NCBI RefSeq assembly: GCF_000224145.3
Contig: NC_020166.2
Span: forward strand, 8,146,050 to 8,210,049
Source: Ciona intestinalis
Lineage: Eukaryota > Chordata > Ascidiacea > Phlebobranchia > Cionidae
Direction of reading: 5' to 3'
DNA length: 64,000 nucleotides
Numbering within the stretch: the stretch's first letter is position 1; each line of letters opens with the position of its first letter. The notes beneath the pieces are model-generated. The model ran no database searches. It had not been told where the DNA came from and worked only from the letters and a program-made list of their open reading frames with translations. Of this stretch, positions 45,254-56,611 are shown in pieces. Position numbers and translations under genes: made by a program.

Positions 45254-46636
45254 TAAGTAAAGGCACGAAGTGCAGCCACCATAAAAGCTACACTACGGCT
45301 TACTAGAAATACAGAATATATAGTTATCTTTAGTAGGCTGTTAGGTATTCACAAACTAACTTTCATGCTACATTGGTCATGCGTAAATACACCAATGTTA
45401 AACACAGAAGTTGGCGAAAAGGAAAATTTCCTTTTATGTGTAGCAACGATCTTAATTGCAGAAGTTAAAATTAGTCACGAAAGTGATTTAAAATAAAAGT
45501 AGTAAAACCTTTTGTGTTTCCACGTTACCGGTTTTAAAATTATGATTCCCGAAAGTGAGTTATTTCATATGCGGTGATTTGCTGGATTGGCCAGCTGTGG
45601 AGAAAACGACTTTACCATATTTGGTTAAAGCACACGATACAAGGTAAAGAGAAACGACCCTTTTTCTCCCTGTCTGGTCCTCTCCTACCGTCGAAAGTAA
45701 TTACAGTCAATCGGTAATGGCATAAATCATGTAGGCGATAAAGTGTTTTAAATGATGCTTTTCATTACCCATATTTACACACATAAGGAGTGGTCCTATT
45801 AATGTTTGCTGTATCCAGTAGCAGCGAGGCAGAAATTGAAAGTGCCATTGAGGCTACGTATATGTTCAAGATAAAAAGCATTCTGTCTTGTGACTAAAAC
45901 ATGTACATACTAATTACAACATGTAAAACACGACTGTATAACAAGTGTAATCCGTAATTTTTAAATTTAATTTTTATAAACAGAAATTCGTAACATTAAA
46001 ATCACCCCTATGAAATTATAACAAAGTTTTGCTTGACGTAGTTTAATCCTATATTAAAACAGTGTGGAATTTTTAAGCTTGTACGTCACTGCATGGCTTT
46101 TTAACCTCTTCAAAAGGGCTTACGAGTTCTAAAATGGAAATCTTGTTGGGTGTAAACTTTGCATGATCTAATGCAGATAAGCCAGTGTACCTTCCGGAGT
46201 GTAACAATGCTGATTACGCAGAGTTTACCAGTTATGCTGAATATAGTTATTACCGTTTCTGCTGAATAGAATAGAGAGTCCGCGCAAACCATGGAAAGCC
46301 CCAGTCCAAGTCATGCTATGGGATCATTTCATAACTTATTATCCAAATACGGTGCGTGTTAAACCTCTAGTTTTCGTGGATTCACTAATCCAAGATGGCG
46401 GATTTAAATGCCTATCATCGTGTCTTATTTTCAAAGTGACGCACTTCGCACGGTGGTTACCTCGGCTGTTATGACGTCACACATGCGGCGGGTTTTTCTC
46501 CCGACACGCGCGGTACAAATACCTGCTCGAACTGAACGAGAAATCAGATCGCTGTCGACCGCTCAAGGAATAGGGCCATTGGGTACAGTTCATAGTTAGT
46601 CAGATCGACGCACTTTTGTCAGTCAAATTAGACAGC

Positions 46637-46645
46637 TATAAAATA
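46637..46645 (+). promoter_or_regulatory. TATA box of the MMP gene
   Basis: TATAAAATA lies 106 bp before the start codon at 46743, leaving room for a 5' UTR of about 75 bases. Good match and position; start site not proven. Confidence 0.6.
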
Positions 46646-46742
46646 GAATGAAAATACTCTTTACTCGCAATAGTTTAATTTTGTATTGTTTCAGATATAT
46701 TACGAAGCATATCGGTTTTAGTTTGAGTGTATTTTAAGCAAA

Positions 46743-49700
46743 ATGCGAGTTTTATTTTTTGTTTCTTTTATTTCAATGCTTGGTAGCGCAATTCCTGCTG
46801 CTGTTTCTCAGTCACAAGCAGTGGTAAGTGTATTATTTTATCGACTAAAATATTTTTATAACCTAGTAGCCTTAAAACTATACAACATGGTATAAATCGA
46901 CTGACCTTGACACGTTTGAAAGGTATTTTTACGGCCATGTATAAATTGCTGTAACAAATCGCCCCCTAAACTCTGCTTTCCATATGTGCAAAATAAACCA
47001 TATATAGTGAATTTAAGTTCATATTTTGTATAGTAGGGTGGGGAAATATGGGTCATTTTTTCATTCCATTTGGTAGTAAACAAAGGTCATTCGAATGATT
47101 ATAAAACTGTATCTCCACGACTTCCATAGACCGTTGGTAATTGTTTAAAACACGATCAGAAAGTTTAGATATTATAAAGGTAAAGGTGTCCCATCTTCCC
47201 AATCGTACTGTATATCAAATTAAACTTTCGCAGGCATTTCTTCAGTACCGTTTGAACCAAACTCGATTGTTTGTGCGTAAAATAAACCCATATTACAGTA
47301 ACTTTAACTTTATATGTTTGTACAGACTTACTTGATGAAGTTCGGGCACGCCCCAGAAAGCAACCATATGTCTGGGGACTTAATGACGCTGTCCTCCCTT
47401 GAGGATTCTATTCGTTCATTTCAAAGATTCGCTGATCTCCCAATAACTGGTGAATTAGACGAGTCCACTTTGAGAAAAATGGGCGAAAAACGATGCGGAA
47501 ACCCAGACATTGCAGGTTTGTTTTTGATTTTTGAAATTTTGGAATTGTGTGTTTGCGCTGGGGCACAGTGGTTAAAATTTTTATTTTTTACCAAAATTTT
47601 TATTTTTTGACGAAATTTTTATATTTTTTTAACGAACTACTTTTCATTTAGGAACTGACAATGCCAAACGAAAGAAGCGATATGCCCTTCAGGGAAGCAA
47701 GTGGGATCATAAACATCTAACATACAAGTTTATCAACCATTCCCCTGACTTACCTGCCTCGCAAGTCGAAACTGAAATCCGGGCTGCGTTTCAAGTAAGT
47801 CATAAATGCATGTGTACTGTGGGGTGGGATGGAACATCTTTAGCACGTAATATCCAAATATCTAACGGTCTATGGGAGTCATAAGGATACGGTTTTATAA
47901 TTCTTTGAATGTTCTTTGTTTACTACCAAATGCGACAAGAAAATAGAATAAAAAGGTGTCCCATCTTACCCCAACTTACTATATAAAGTCTTGGGGGGTA
48001 AGATGGGTTCTGTTTATTTATACACATAACATGTTTTCTAAACGTGTTGTTTACAATTAACAATGTATTTTTAGAGTTGAAATACAGTTATATAAATCTG
48101 TAAATATACTTACGAATAGGGCGATAAATACAATAAAAATATTAACCATATTGCCCCAACCTTTTATATTTGTGCTATTTTTATTTGATATCAAAAACGA
48201 AAGATTTTGTTTATAAAATTTGTCACATAAACGGGACAACAGGGTCTGGCGCTACAAGTAACTGTTAGTAATTACTTTTGCAACTGCCGTGGTCTTAAAT
48301 GCGTAATAACCCGTTTTCAACAAAGGGACGCGGAAGTATTGAAGATAGGGTATTCTAAATATAGTCTTTGCGTTAAATTTTAACGGTTTCACTTAATTTC
48401 CTTGAAGTTAACGAGGTTTTAACGTTGTGTGTAACATCAAGGCAAGACACTTAACGACAATTGCTACAACCCAGCAATTCCTTAAATTGGTTGTCCAAAT
48501 TGTCAGCCATACAATATCGGAAAATATTCACTCACGATACAAACATGCACGAGGTGTGTGAAACAAAACACCCGTGTTATAACGACTGTTGCTGGCCTGT
48601 TACAAAAAGGATAAATAAGTTACATTCATTCAGTCGTTTATTCAATTCTTTATTCATTCGTTCGTTTTTATTCATTAACCCATTCATTCATTTATTCGTT
48701 TATTCCTTCATTTATTTATTAATTAATTCTCTCTTTCATTCATTCAACCATTTATTCACTCATTCATTTACCTACTTATTCATTCATTCATTCATGCATT
48801 TATTCATTCATCTTACAGTGGTGGGAAGACAACTCAAGCCTAAGATTCAGCAAAGTAGCAAAAAGTCAACGTGCTGATATTGAAATTTTGTTTTCTGCTG
48901 GTGCCCACGGAGACGGCGACCCGTTTGACGGCCCTGGTCAAACTTTAGCACATGCTTACTTTCCTGGCTCAGGAGGCAACGCTCATTTTGATGAAGCAGA
49001 GAGATGGTCCATAAGCAGTGGTTCAGGAAAAGGTAAACCAGCAAACTATTTGTTAGTATACTATTTGGTAAAAGTAAACTGTTATTGGCAAGACTGGGTT
49101 CATCAGCTTTTTCCACATTTTTTATCCATATCGTGTTTTAACAACTGTTGTTTTGCTGCTGATTCTTTTCTCTTTGTTTTTTTATTATGAAGGTTTTCGC
49201 CATCGTTTTAGAAAAGATAAATAAAACTTATGGTATGTGTTAACAATCTGTGATAACAATGTGATATGAAATACCTAAAACTTATAAAATATATAATTGC
49301 ATTTATAACCGATAGCGTATCCTATACTCAACTATTAGGTGTCTTTTTCTAACTATTTTTTTTTAATTTTCAGTTAACCTGAGAATTGTAGCGGCTCATG
49401 AGTTCGGACATAGTCTTGGTCTTTCACACAGTGATGTTTCAGAAGCATTAATGGCTCCATTTTATAACCCGCGTTCAAGTGGTCTTCATAGCGATGACAT
49501 TCAAGGTAGGGTATATATATATATATAAATATTGCATTTGAGAAAATGGTTTAATTTATAGTACTGTAGGGTAAGGTATACACAGTTATAGCTCCCAAAT
49601 CCCATATTTCCCAATCGTGTTTTTAACAATTGACAACGTGCTTTTAGAGTCACGAGCATATACGGGTAAATTTCATTAAATATTCTTTGTTTACTACCAA

Positions 49701-52515
49701 ATTGATCGATAAAAAATGAAATGGATCATTTCACTACAACCTACTATAAAAAACAAGCAACATAATTCACCTAAATAAAACAAAAAAAAACAAACATAAA
49801 TTTTCATTAATTTTTTATCTCCACTTCAGCTATTCAGAGACTATACGGCAAATCAATGGTGAAACCAGACATAGTTACACCAAAGCCGACAGTACCTACT
49901 ACAACAAGAAGAACCACAACTCCCAGAACTACACGAAGAACAACCACCAAAGTTCCACCTGTCGGTGCTTGTAACGGAAGGTAATTTATATTAAATGAAT
50001 GAAAGAATGTATGGAAGAGTGGGGAAAACGGGACACCTTTAGCACATAATATCCAAATATATTCTGATCGTGTTTTAAACAATTAACAACGGTCTATTAT
50101 TCTGTTTTCTCGCTTCATTTGGTAGTAAACAAAGAACACTCAAAGAATTATAAAACCGTATCCTCATAACTCGCATATAGACCATTGTTAATTGTTCAAA
50201 ACACGATCAGAGTAATTGGACATTATGTGCTAAAGTATCCGGTCCTCCCACCCTACTATACAGTAATATACTTACATTTTACAACAGTGCGAGGTCGGCA
50301 ATTCAATTATAGATCTTGGTACTTATTTTATATATTAAACCTACAGGTTCAACGCTGCGGTCGCTGCTATTATTGTGGGCGTATGTGTGTTTGGGCAAGA
50401 CACCTAAGAATTCTTGTTCCCCCCACCCCACTATACATATTTAATAGCTCATGGTTAAGTCTGCGGGTTCTTACCCATCTTGTCTTTACAGATTTGATGC
50501 CATCACTCGTCTCAGCAACGGTAGTACTTACGCTTTCCAAGGAGACATGTTCTGGAGGTTAAATGACCAAAATGTTGACGAAGGATTCCCAGCTAGTATC
50601 CGTACAGTGTGGGGTATCAGTGGTAAAATAGACGCTGCGCTGACGTACAACGGAAATACAGACATTTTCCAGGTATGCGAAGAAATATGCCGGAAAAGTA
50701 TTTTATATAAAGAGCTATAGCCGCTTGTTTATGAAGTATGTATAAATAAGTAAAAACATATTATTTAGTAAGTTTAAGTGCAGTTTTTGGTTTTGGGGCT
50801 AAAATGTTCCATATTTTCATTCTCTTTTATCGTCTCATTTTGAAATTAAACAAATAATATTTGTTTAGTTATATAAACGTATCTTCACGACTCTAAAAGA
50901 GTATTGTAAATTATTTTAAACACGATTAGAAAATCAGGATATCATCTACTGACATCTTACCTCACTGTACTATACTGTATACCGCTGTAGAAAAATCCAC
51001 TGACATATTTTTCTGTTACGCCATATTTAAAAAGACCTTTCCTTCAGGGCCACAAAGTGCACAGATTTCGTAACGGGATAAGAATCCAGACGTCCCATAT
51101 TTCATCACGTTATGGAAACGTTCCTTCTTTTATTGATGCTGCCTTTGAATGGAGCGGAAACGGGAAGATATACTTTATTAAAGGTATACCTTCTTATAAG
51201 AACTAAACAATCTATAGTAGGGTGGGCAAAGATGGGACACCTTTTCGTTCTAGTTTCTCGTCCCATTTGGTAGTAAACAAAAAACATTCAAAGAATTATA
51301 AAACCATATCCCCACGACTCCCATAGACCGTTGTTAATTGAAGGTGACCCACCTTACCCCACAGTGGTATACTTACATTTGCAAGTTCGGCAGTTCAATA
51401 ACATTTTGCTACTTATGTTATATTAAATAGCCTAGGGGTTCAACGCTCGTCGCTGCCACCACTGTGGGCATATGTGTCTTTGGGCAAGAGCAAGACATTA
51501 AATGGCAATTGCTACAGCCCAGTAATAAAACTAATTACATTCATTTATAACATTATTATCATTTCTCTCTCTCTCTCATTTAATCGACAGTCGTTTGCGC
51601 GCCTATAACTAAACCATATAAATTCCTTTTTACCGGGTTGCTAATGGGTTGCTATACAATACAACTCATTTAAAACAGCATTTTTTAAATGTGTAAGTTC
51701 TTGAAAACTTAGACCATCAATTTTCCAATTATCCTCGTAAATTTAGACCCATTACGTCAAAACAGCATTTAGTTTAATTTATTCTGACATTAAATTTTTA
51801 ACAGGTGAGCAGTATTGGCGATACAATCCAAGCAGAAGAACGGTTGATTCTGGATATCCGAAACCACTTAGTGTATGGCGTGGCTTGCCCAAACATATAG
51901 ATTCAGCAATGCAATGGAATGGAAAGACATATTTCTTTGAGAATGGGCAATATTACAGGTAATGATCAAATACGTAAAATAGTTTGTTTTTTTATCTTAT
52001 TGAATACAGTTACGAAAATATATCCTGTTCGGTTTTAAACAATTAACAACGATCTATGGGAGTCGTGAGGATACGACTTTATATTTCTTTAAATATATTC
52101 TTCGTTTACTATCAAATGGGGCGAGAAAACGGAATAAAAAGTAACCCATATTACCCCACTCTGCTATTGGTAGAACTCTATTTCTGTTTTATTTGTTGTG
52201 TTAAATATAAAACTAGCTAAAGGTGTCCCATTTTTCCCACCCCACAATACGCTTGGCATAACATTTGATAAAGTAACGTCTTTTTTGTGGTTTAGATTTG
52301 ACGACAACCGAATCCAAGTTGCAAGTTCAACCAAATACCCTTACCCACGGCGTGCGGACGAATGGTGGTTAGGATGTAAAGATAATACACTGATGACCGG
52401 CCTGTCTCAAAACTCAGAAAATGGGGGTGGAAGCGGTGGAGCCTCAAAATCTGGAGTTCAAGTTTCTCTTGTTCTTTTATCAAGCATCGTCATGATTTTT
52501 ACAGCTTTGGTTTAG
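46743..52515 (+). CDS. Membrane-type matrix metalloproteinase, probably GPI-anchored
   Basis: Zinc endopeptidase of the extracellular matrix. Exons: 46743-46823, 47326-47515, 47652-47794, 48819-49032, 49374-49505, 49830-49980, 50492-50672, 51048-51183, 51805-51958, 52296-52515; all in phase, 533 aa. Order: signal peptide ([19 protein letters not shown]); propeptide ending in the cysteine switch KRCGNPD (usual PRCGVPD); furin site RKKRY; catalytic domain with [11 protein letters not shown] and HFDEAERW; zinc site [11 protein letters not shown] and Met-turn ALMAPFY; Thr/Arg-rich hinge; four-bladed hemopexin domain opened by ACNGRFD and closed by WWLGC; a G/S/N spacer and a hydrophobic C-terminal run with no cytoplasmic tail. 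That end resembles a GPI signal, as in vertebrate MMP17 and MMP25. The furin site implies activation in the secretory path. Exact orthology to one MMP is not claimed. Confidence 0.92.
47030..47212 (-). mobile_element. MITE copy, MMP intron 1
   Basis: 'atagtagggtggggaaatat' to 'cccatcttcccaatcgtac'. Confidence 0.85.
47816..47983 (+). mobile_element. MITE copy, MMP intron 3
   Basis: A short deletion removes the 'cctgatcgtgttttaaac' block; both ends are present. A degraded relative follows at about 47990-48170. Confidence 0.8.
48430..48816 (+). repeat. SINE with long ATTC tail, abutting an MMP acceptor
   Basis: Body from 'aaggcaagacacttaacgac' and then about 200 bp of ATTC/TTTA-type repeats from 48610. 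The tail runs to the acceptor of MMP exon 4 (AG at 48817-48818), so the SINE tail supplies that exon's pyrimidine tract. Confidence 0.8.
49562..49747 (+). mobile_element. MITE copy, MMP intron 5
   Basis: Diverged (gtagggtaaggtatacac to tttcactacaacctacta). A paralogous copy sits beside the MMP fragment at 53516. Confidence 0.75.
50016..50270. mobile_element. Chimeric MITE, forward piece plus reverse copy
   Basis: The first about 85 bp read in forward orientation (acacctttagcacataata), then switch to a reverse-orientation copy from 'ttctgttttctcgcttcatt' to 'ctcccaccctactata'. Fits nested insertion or template switching. MMP intron 6. Confidence 0.75.
51213..51369 (-). mobile_element. MITE copy, 3' part deleted internally
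   Basis: 'atagtagggtgggcaaagat' to 'accttaccccacagt'; MMP intron 8. Confidence 0.8.
51430..51560 (+). repeat. SINE fragment plus CT run
   Basis: 'ggggttcaacgctcgtcgct' and 'gggcaagagcaagacatta', in MMP intron 8; a CT microsatellite follows at about 51566-51578. Confidence 0.6.
51999..52167 (+). mobile_element. MITE copy, left end missing
   Basis: Family interior from 'tatcctgttcggttttaaac' to 'cccatattaccccactct'; MMP intron 9. Confidence 0.7.
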
Positions 52516-53439
52516 ATGTTTTGATGCTATATTGTAGGTTGGGGGGAGACGGGACACCTTTAGAATATATTTAAAATATACTGATCGTGTTTTAAACAAT
52601 TAACAACGCGCTACGCGAGTCGTGAGGATACGGTTTTATAATTCATTGATTTTTTTTGTTTCCTACCAAACGGGACAAGAAAATAGAATGAAAAGGTGTC
52701 CCATCTTTCCCCATCCGACTTACGTTTTTTGTGTCTTTCTACGCACTTTACACATAACGCAGTATTCTATTTTCCTGTGCCTTTGTAAACCCTTTGTTTA
52801 TAGTTTCTCGCTACTTTATGATATTTATCGTGCCAAGATATTATTTGTTTTAATATTTATTTTCTTTATTGTATGTACTGTTCAAACGTTGCTTGGGAAT
52901 ACGTTCATATAAACGCGCAGGCGCGTATTTGCATTGACGTATTCTAATGAACTTGTATGTCGGTATCATATATACGACCGCATTTCTAAATACAAAAACA
53001 CACACAAAAATAAAGCTTTGTGTTTGATTGTATGTTAAAAGTCATGGTACCGTATACCTTCGCAAAATCAGAGGCGTTTGCATTTTTATATTTTCATCGC
53101 TTTATAATATCCAGATTCCTTTAAATTTTGTAGATATCTATGTCGTAGAGAAACGCACCAGGCGGAACAAACACGTGGCTAGGGATTTTTAAATATATTT
53201 CATCATTAAGTTAAAACCAATGGAACGTACATTGGTTAAAACGCTCCGGACTGTACATTGTGAGATTCAATCATGTTTTGCAGTTTTTTTGTAAAACATT
53301 TTTTATTTATAATGCAGTGATTGGAGAGCGGTAACATTAATTGAAGTAAAATTTATTCAGGCGAGATGTAGTTATACGTGGTAGAAGGTTGGGGGTGTAA
53401 TGTTAAGGGTTTAGTGAATATAGAAGCAGGTTTTACTTG
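52516..53439. other. MMP 3' flank
   Basis: One MITE, then AT-rich sequence with a possible poly(A) signal AATAAA at about 53009. No gene seen. Confidence 0.5.
52532..52721 (+). mobile_element. MITE copy
   Basis: 'gtaggttggggggagacggg' to 'ccatctttccccatccgac'; starts 17 bp after the MMP stop codon, so probably in its 3' UTR. Confidence 0.85.
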
Positions 53440-53515
53440 CAGGATTAAATGGTCTCTATAGCGACAGCATTCAAGGTAGGTATATTGCATTTGTGAAAAT
53501 AACTTAATGTGTGGT
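53440..53515 (+). pseudogene. Fragment of a duplicated MMP exon 5 and its intron start
   Basis: The stretch with 'agcgacagcattcaaggtag' matches the end of MMP exon 5 and its donor (agcgatgacattcaaggtag), and the next bases (tattgcatttgtgaaaat) match the start of MMP intron 5. No more of the gene is recognisable here. Confidence 0.75.
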
Positions 53516-53707
53516 ACGGTAGGGTAAGACGGATACCGTTACCACCTAAATTTCGCGGAGCGTGTTTTGAACCAATAACAACGCCGTTTTGGAGTCGCAA
53601 GGCTTTTGAGTGACGGGATTGTAAGTCTGTAATTTTTCTTTATTTACTACCAAATGGGACGATAAAAGAGAATGAAAATTTGGGCCATCTTCCCCAACCC
53701 CTCTATA
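53516..53707 (+). mobile_element. MITE beside the MMP fragment, paralogous to 49562
   Basis: It sits at the same place relative to the exon 5 donor as the copy in the live gene, so this insertion predates the duplication. Confidence 0.75.
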
Positions 53708-54339
53708 CACCATGATAAAAATCAAACTAAATAATGTCACTCCTTTTTTTATTTGGATCTAGTTTTTATTGTGATGTTAAACAAGTTCAGTTTGTTACTT
53801 GTTTTAAAATTGGTTAGTCGTCCTTTACTCTGCATCCCGTTCCACGCTTCTCAACGCACCGCGTTTTCCGCTCCTAGGGGTAATTATTGTTTGCGCTTCT
53901 TTGCCCGTTTGCGGCGATAGAATCTCAATTCGCAGGAATAGTTTCTAGAGGTAGCGGTATTTTTCTCACGGCTTTCTGTACCCTGTATCTGTGTTTCTGT
54001 ATACTGTATTATGAATGAGATTTATAAAAGTTATTTTAATTTTATTGCTTTTGTTAATAGAAATTTAAGTTTATGGCAGTTATATGTTTGTTTTACAAAC
54101 GAACTTTTGATTACAAATGAACTGTAGTGAATCCCGCTGCCTACAACGAGAAATTGTGGTGCCTTTAATTATAAGTACCGCGCGCGCCGTCTTGTGAACC
54201 GCATTCCTACGTTTCTCGTTTTAGTTCTGTTTGCCACGTTACTCGGTTTCCTTGTGTTGCTTCCAGTTGTATACTGTATTTAAGTTGGTGTATGCATTTT
54301 TTTTGATTGCTTTTAACTTTTTAAGTTTGTTTTCACATT

Positions 54340-54534
54340 TAGTAGGAAAGGGGAAGATGGGACACCCTTTCAATATATTTTCTCGTCCCATCAGGTAGTA
54401 AACAAAGAACTTTCAAAGAATCATATAACTGTATTCTGACGGCTTCTTTAGACCGCTGTTTATTGTTTAAAACACGATCAGGATATTTGGATATTATGTG
54501 CCAAAGGTGTCCCATCTTTCCCCACCTTACTATA
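54340..54534 (-). mobile_element. MITE copy
   Basis: 'tagtaggaaaggggaagatg' to 'tttccccaccttactata'. Confidence 0.9.
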
Positions 54535-54654
54535 TAACTCAGCATTCAAATTGAGCATCTAATTATTATGCTTTTTAAAATTAGTGAAAAAATGCCTTTG
54601 CCGTGCACTATGTTGGACCGTGAGAATACTGTCGAATAGTATTGTAACATTTGA

Positions 54655-55345
54655 TTTTATATGATCTTCAAATGGCTTTTAGTATTTCTGTGTTTAGGTA
54701 ATATGTGATCGAAGGACTGCCATTAGATCAGTGGTTTTTAAACTTTTTTGTATGCTTCACTCTTTTAACAAAGATTCTTATTGGATTTACCCCAAAAATG
54801 TAATATGACGCTCGTTTATTAAAAAGCGAAAACTACTAATTACACCAGTTATATTAATGCGACGAATGTGCTACCTTTTTGGCAACGAGTTGTTAAATGT
54901 CTTGTAAAGTACCATAATTGGCACAATTTTTCTGTTCCGACTGATATGGATTTTGATAGGTGGCTCATTTACCCTCTAAATACGAGAATTTACCCCCAGG
55001 GGTAAATTGACCCCAGTTTAAGAAACCCTTCATTAGATAATATTGATAAATTTTGTTGATTATTTTACCAATCTGTTTCCTAACTGAAACGATCACGTGA
55101 TGCCTCAATTGATAACTTCCCGCGATGTTTCTGACTAACCACATTGTAGTTAAAATCTGCGTTTCAGATTACTTTATTAATTCACATAGTGAGCCTTTAT
55201 AAATATGAACTGTTGAATTAATGAATGTAACTTAATTATCCTCGCTTGGTGGACCAACAAGAGTCGTTATACCACGGGTGTTTTTTCATATACCTCGTGC
55301 ACTCTTCGAGTTATGGTGTAACTTTGTGGCTATACATTTAAGTCT
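54655..55345. repeat. Left arm of a long palindrome
   Basis: Imperfect reverse complement of about 55560-56430. Good blocks: 55078-55205 against about 55650-55775, and 54701-54728 plus 55031-55045 against about 56345-56385. A reverse SINE tail at 55215-55345 is part of the arm. A hAT-type element interrupts this arm only. Confidence 0.8.
54729..55030. mobile_element. hAT-type non-autonomous element
   Basis: 302 bp with short inverted ends (cagtggtttttaaact / agtttaagaaaccctt) and the exact 8-bp target duplication CATTAGAT (54721-54728, 55031-55038). No coding frame. The palindrome's other arm keeps the uninterrupted site. Confidence 0.85.
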
Positions 55346-55559
55346 CGCTGGCAATTTGTACAGCTTTGCTGCGTAGAGAATCACCTATGTAAAGCTCGCG
55401 TTAATTGGTAACACGTGTTGTAATCTATATACATATTGACAACAATTATGAAGTATATAGTAGGGTGGGGAAATAGGACACTTTGTTAGACGATACTTTT
55501 TTATTTTATTTTTACGGCCCTCATAATGATAATCAGAATAACAATGTTCCAGAATTATT

Positions 55560-56430
55560 TAACACCCGTAATATATAACGACGTGCTGTTGCCTCATGAA
55601 GCGAGGTTACACAAGTTACATAAATTAAACCAAAGTTTACAAAAATAGTTATAAAACCTCACTGTGTGAATTAACAAAGCAATCTAAAATGTGGACTTAA
55701 TTACAATGTGGTTAGTCAGAAACATCGCGGGAAGTTATCCATTGAGGCATCACGTGATCGTTTCAGTTAGAATGAAACAGACCTTTCTGAACTTTCTTAT
55801 TAAAAGCAAAACACTCATATAAACACGAAAAGTTATTTTGATTAGGAATAATAAACTGCCGTGTCATCAAACCCGTCAAATGTTTATATTTTTTGTCAAT
55901 AGAAAGATTGCAATATGTGTTAGCAACGTATAGAAGTGTGGGGCAAGATGGGACACCTTTTCTTTCTATTTTCTCGTCCTATTTGGTATAGACAAAGAAC
56001 ATTCAAAGAATTATAAACCACATCCTCCAACTCTTATAAACCACTAAAAATTGTTTAAAACACGATCAGGATAATTGGATATTACGTGCTAAAGGTGTCC
56101 CATCTTCCGCCACTATACTATAAAGCTTTATGTAAGTGATTTTCTACTTAGCCAAGTTGTACAATAAAAAAGCGCAAATTGTCAGCAAAATAAATTACAT
56201 TTACTGTATTTTTTTCAACCCGTTATCAAATTTTAATCTGTTAAACTTTTCGATCCAAAAATCATTTAATTGAGCTTGTGTAACTGAATGCAACCACAAT
56301 GGTGCATTTTTTTGAAACAGAATAATCAGTAATAGTTATTATATCAATATTATCTAATGGCAGCTCTTCGATCACATATTGCCGGAGCACAAAAAAACTA
56401 AATGCCATATGCCGATATCATTTCAGGAAA
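55560..56430. repeat. Right arm of the long palindrome
   Basis: Contains a forward SINE tail (55560-55625), the best-matching 125-bp block, a MITE at 55930-56121 and the empty hAT site near 56350-56385. The spacer between arms is about 215 bp. Confidence 0.75.
55930..56121 (-). mobile_element. MITE copy inside the right palindrome arm
   Basis: 'gtatagaagtgtggggcaag' to 'catcttccgccactatacta'; no partner in the left arm, so it inserted after the palindrome formed. Confidence 0.85.
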
Positions 56431-56501
56431 AAGCAGAACTAGTTCTGCTTAAATAAAAGCGTTTCGGAAATGTTTACGCGTTTAATAACAACAACGCTCG
56501 T

Positions 56502-56510
56502 TATAAAAGG
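56502..56510 (+). promoter_or_regulatory. TATA box of the small secreted-peptide gene
   Basis: TATAAAAGG. A start about 25-30 bp downstream would give a short untranslated exon ending at the donor 'acaaa|gtgagt' (56557/56558), then a 54-bp intron ending in 'ttctgcag' just before the ATG at 56612. Confidence 0.65.
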
Positions 56511-56611
56511 CGATGAGTCCTGGCGAGAAATTATCTCTTTCTTCAGAAAGCAACAAAGTGAGTGGTTGGTTTGTTTCACTTGTGCATTGTGACAAATATT
56601 TGTTTCTGCAG

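Larger units (their letters stand above)
43973..46636. other. Intergenic region with three MITEs
   Basis: Between TMEM214 and the MMP gene. Apart from the MITEs listed and a TGACGTCA site at about 46472, no gene, RNA or long repeat was recognised. Open frames are short. Confidence 0.55.

Noticed and set aside
47228-47290. AFLQ-coding acceptor upstream of MMP exon 2
   Set aside because: No donor in a workable phase; exon 1 joins 47326 directly in phase 0.
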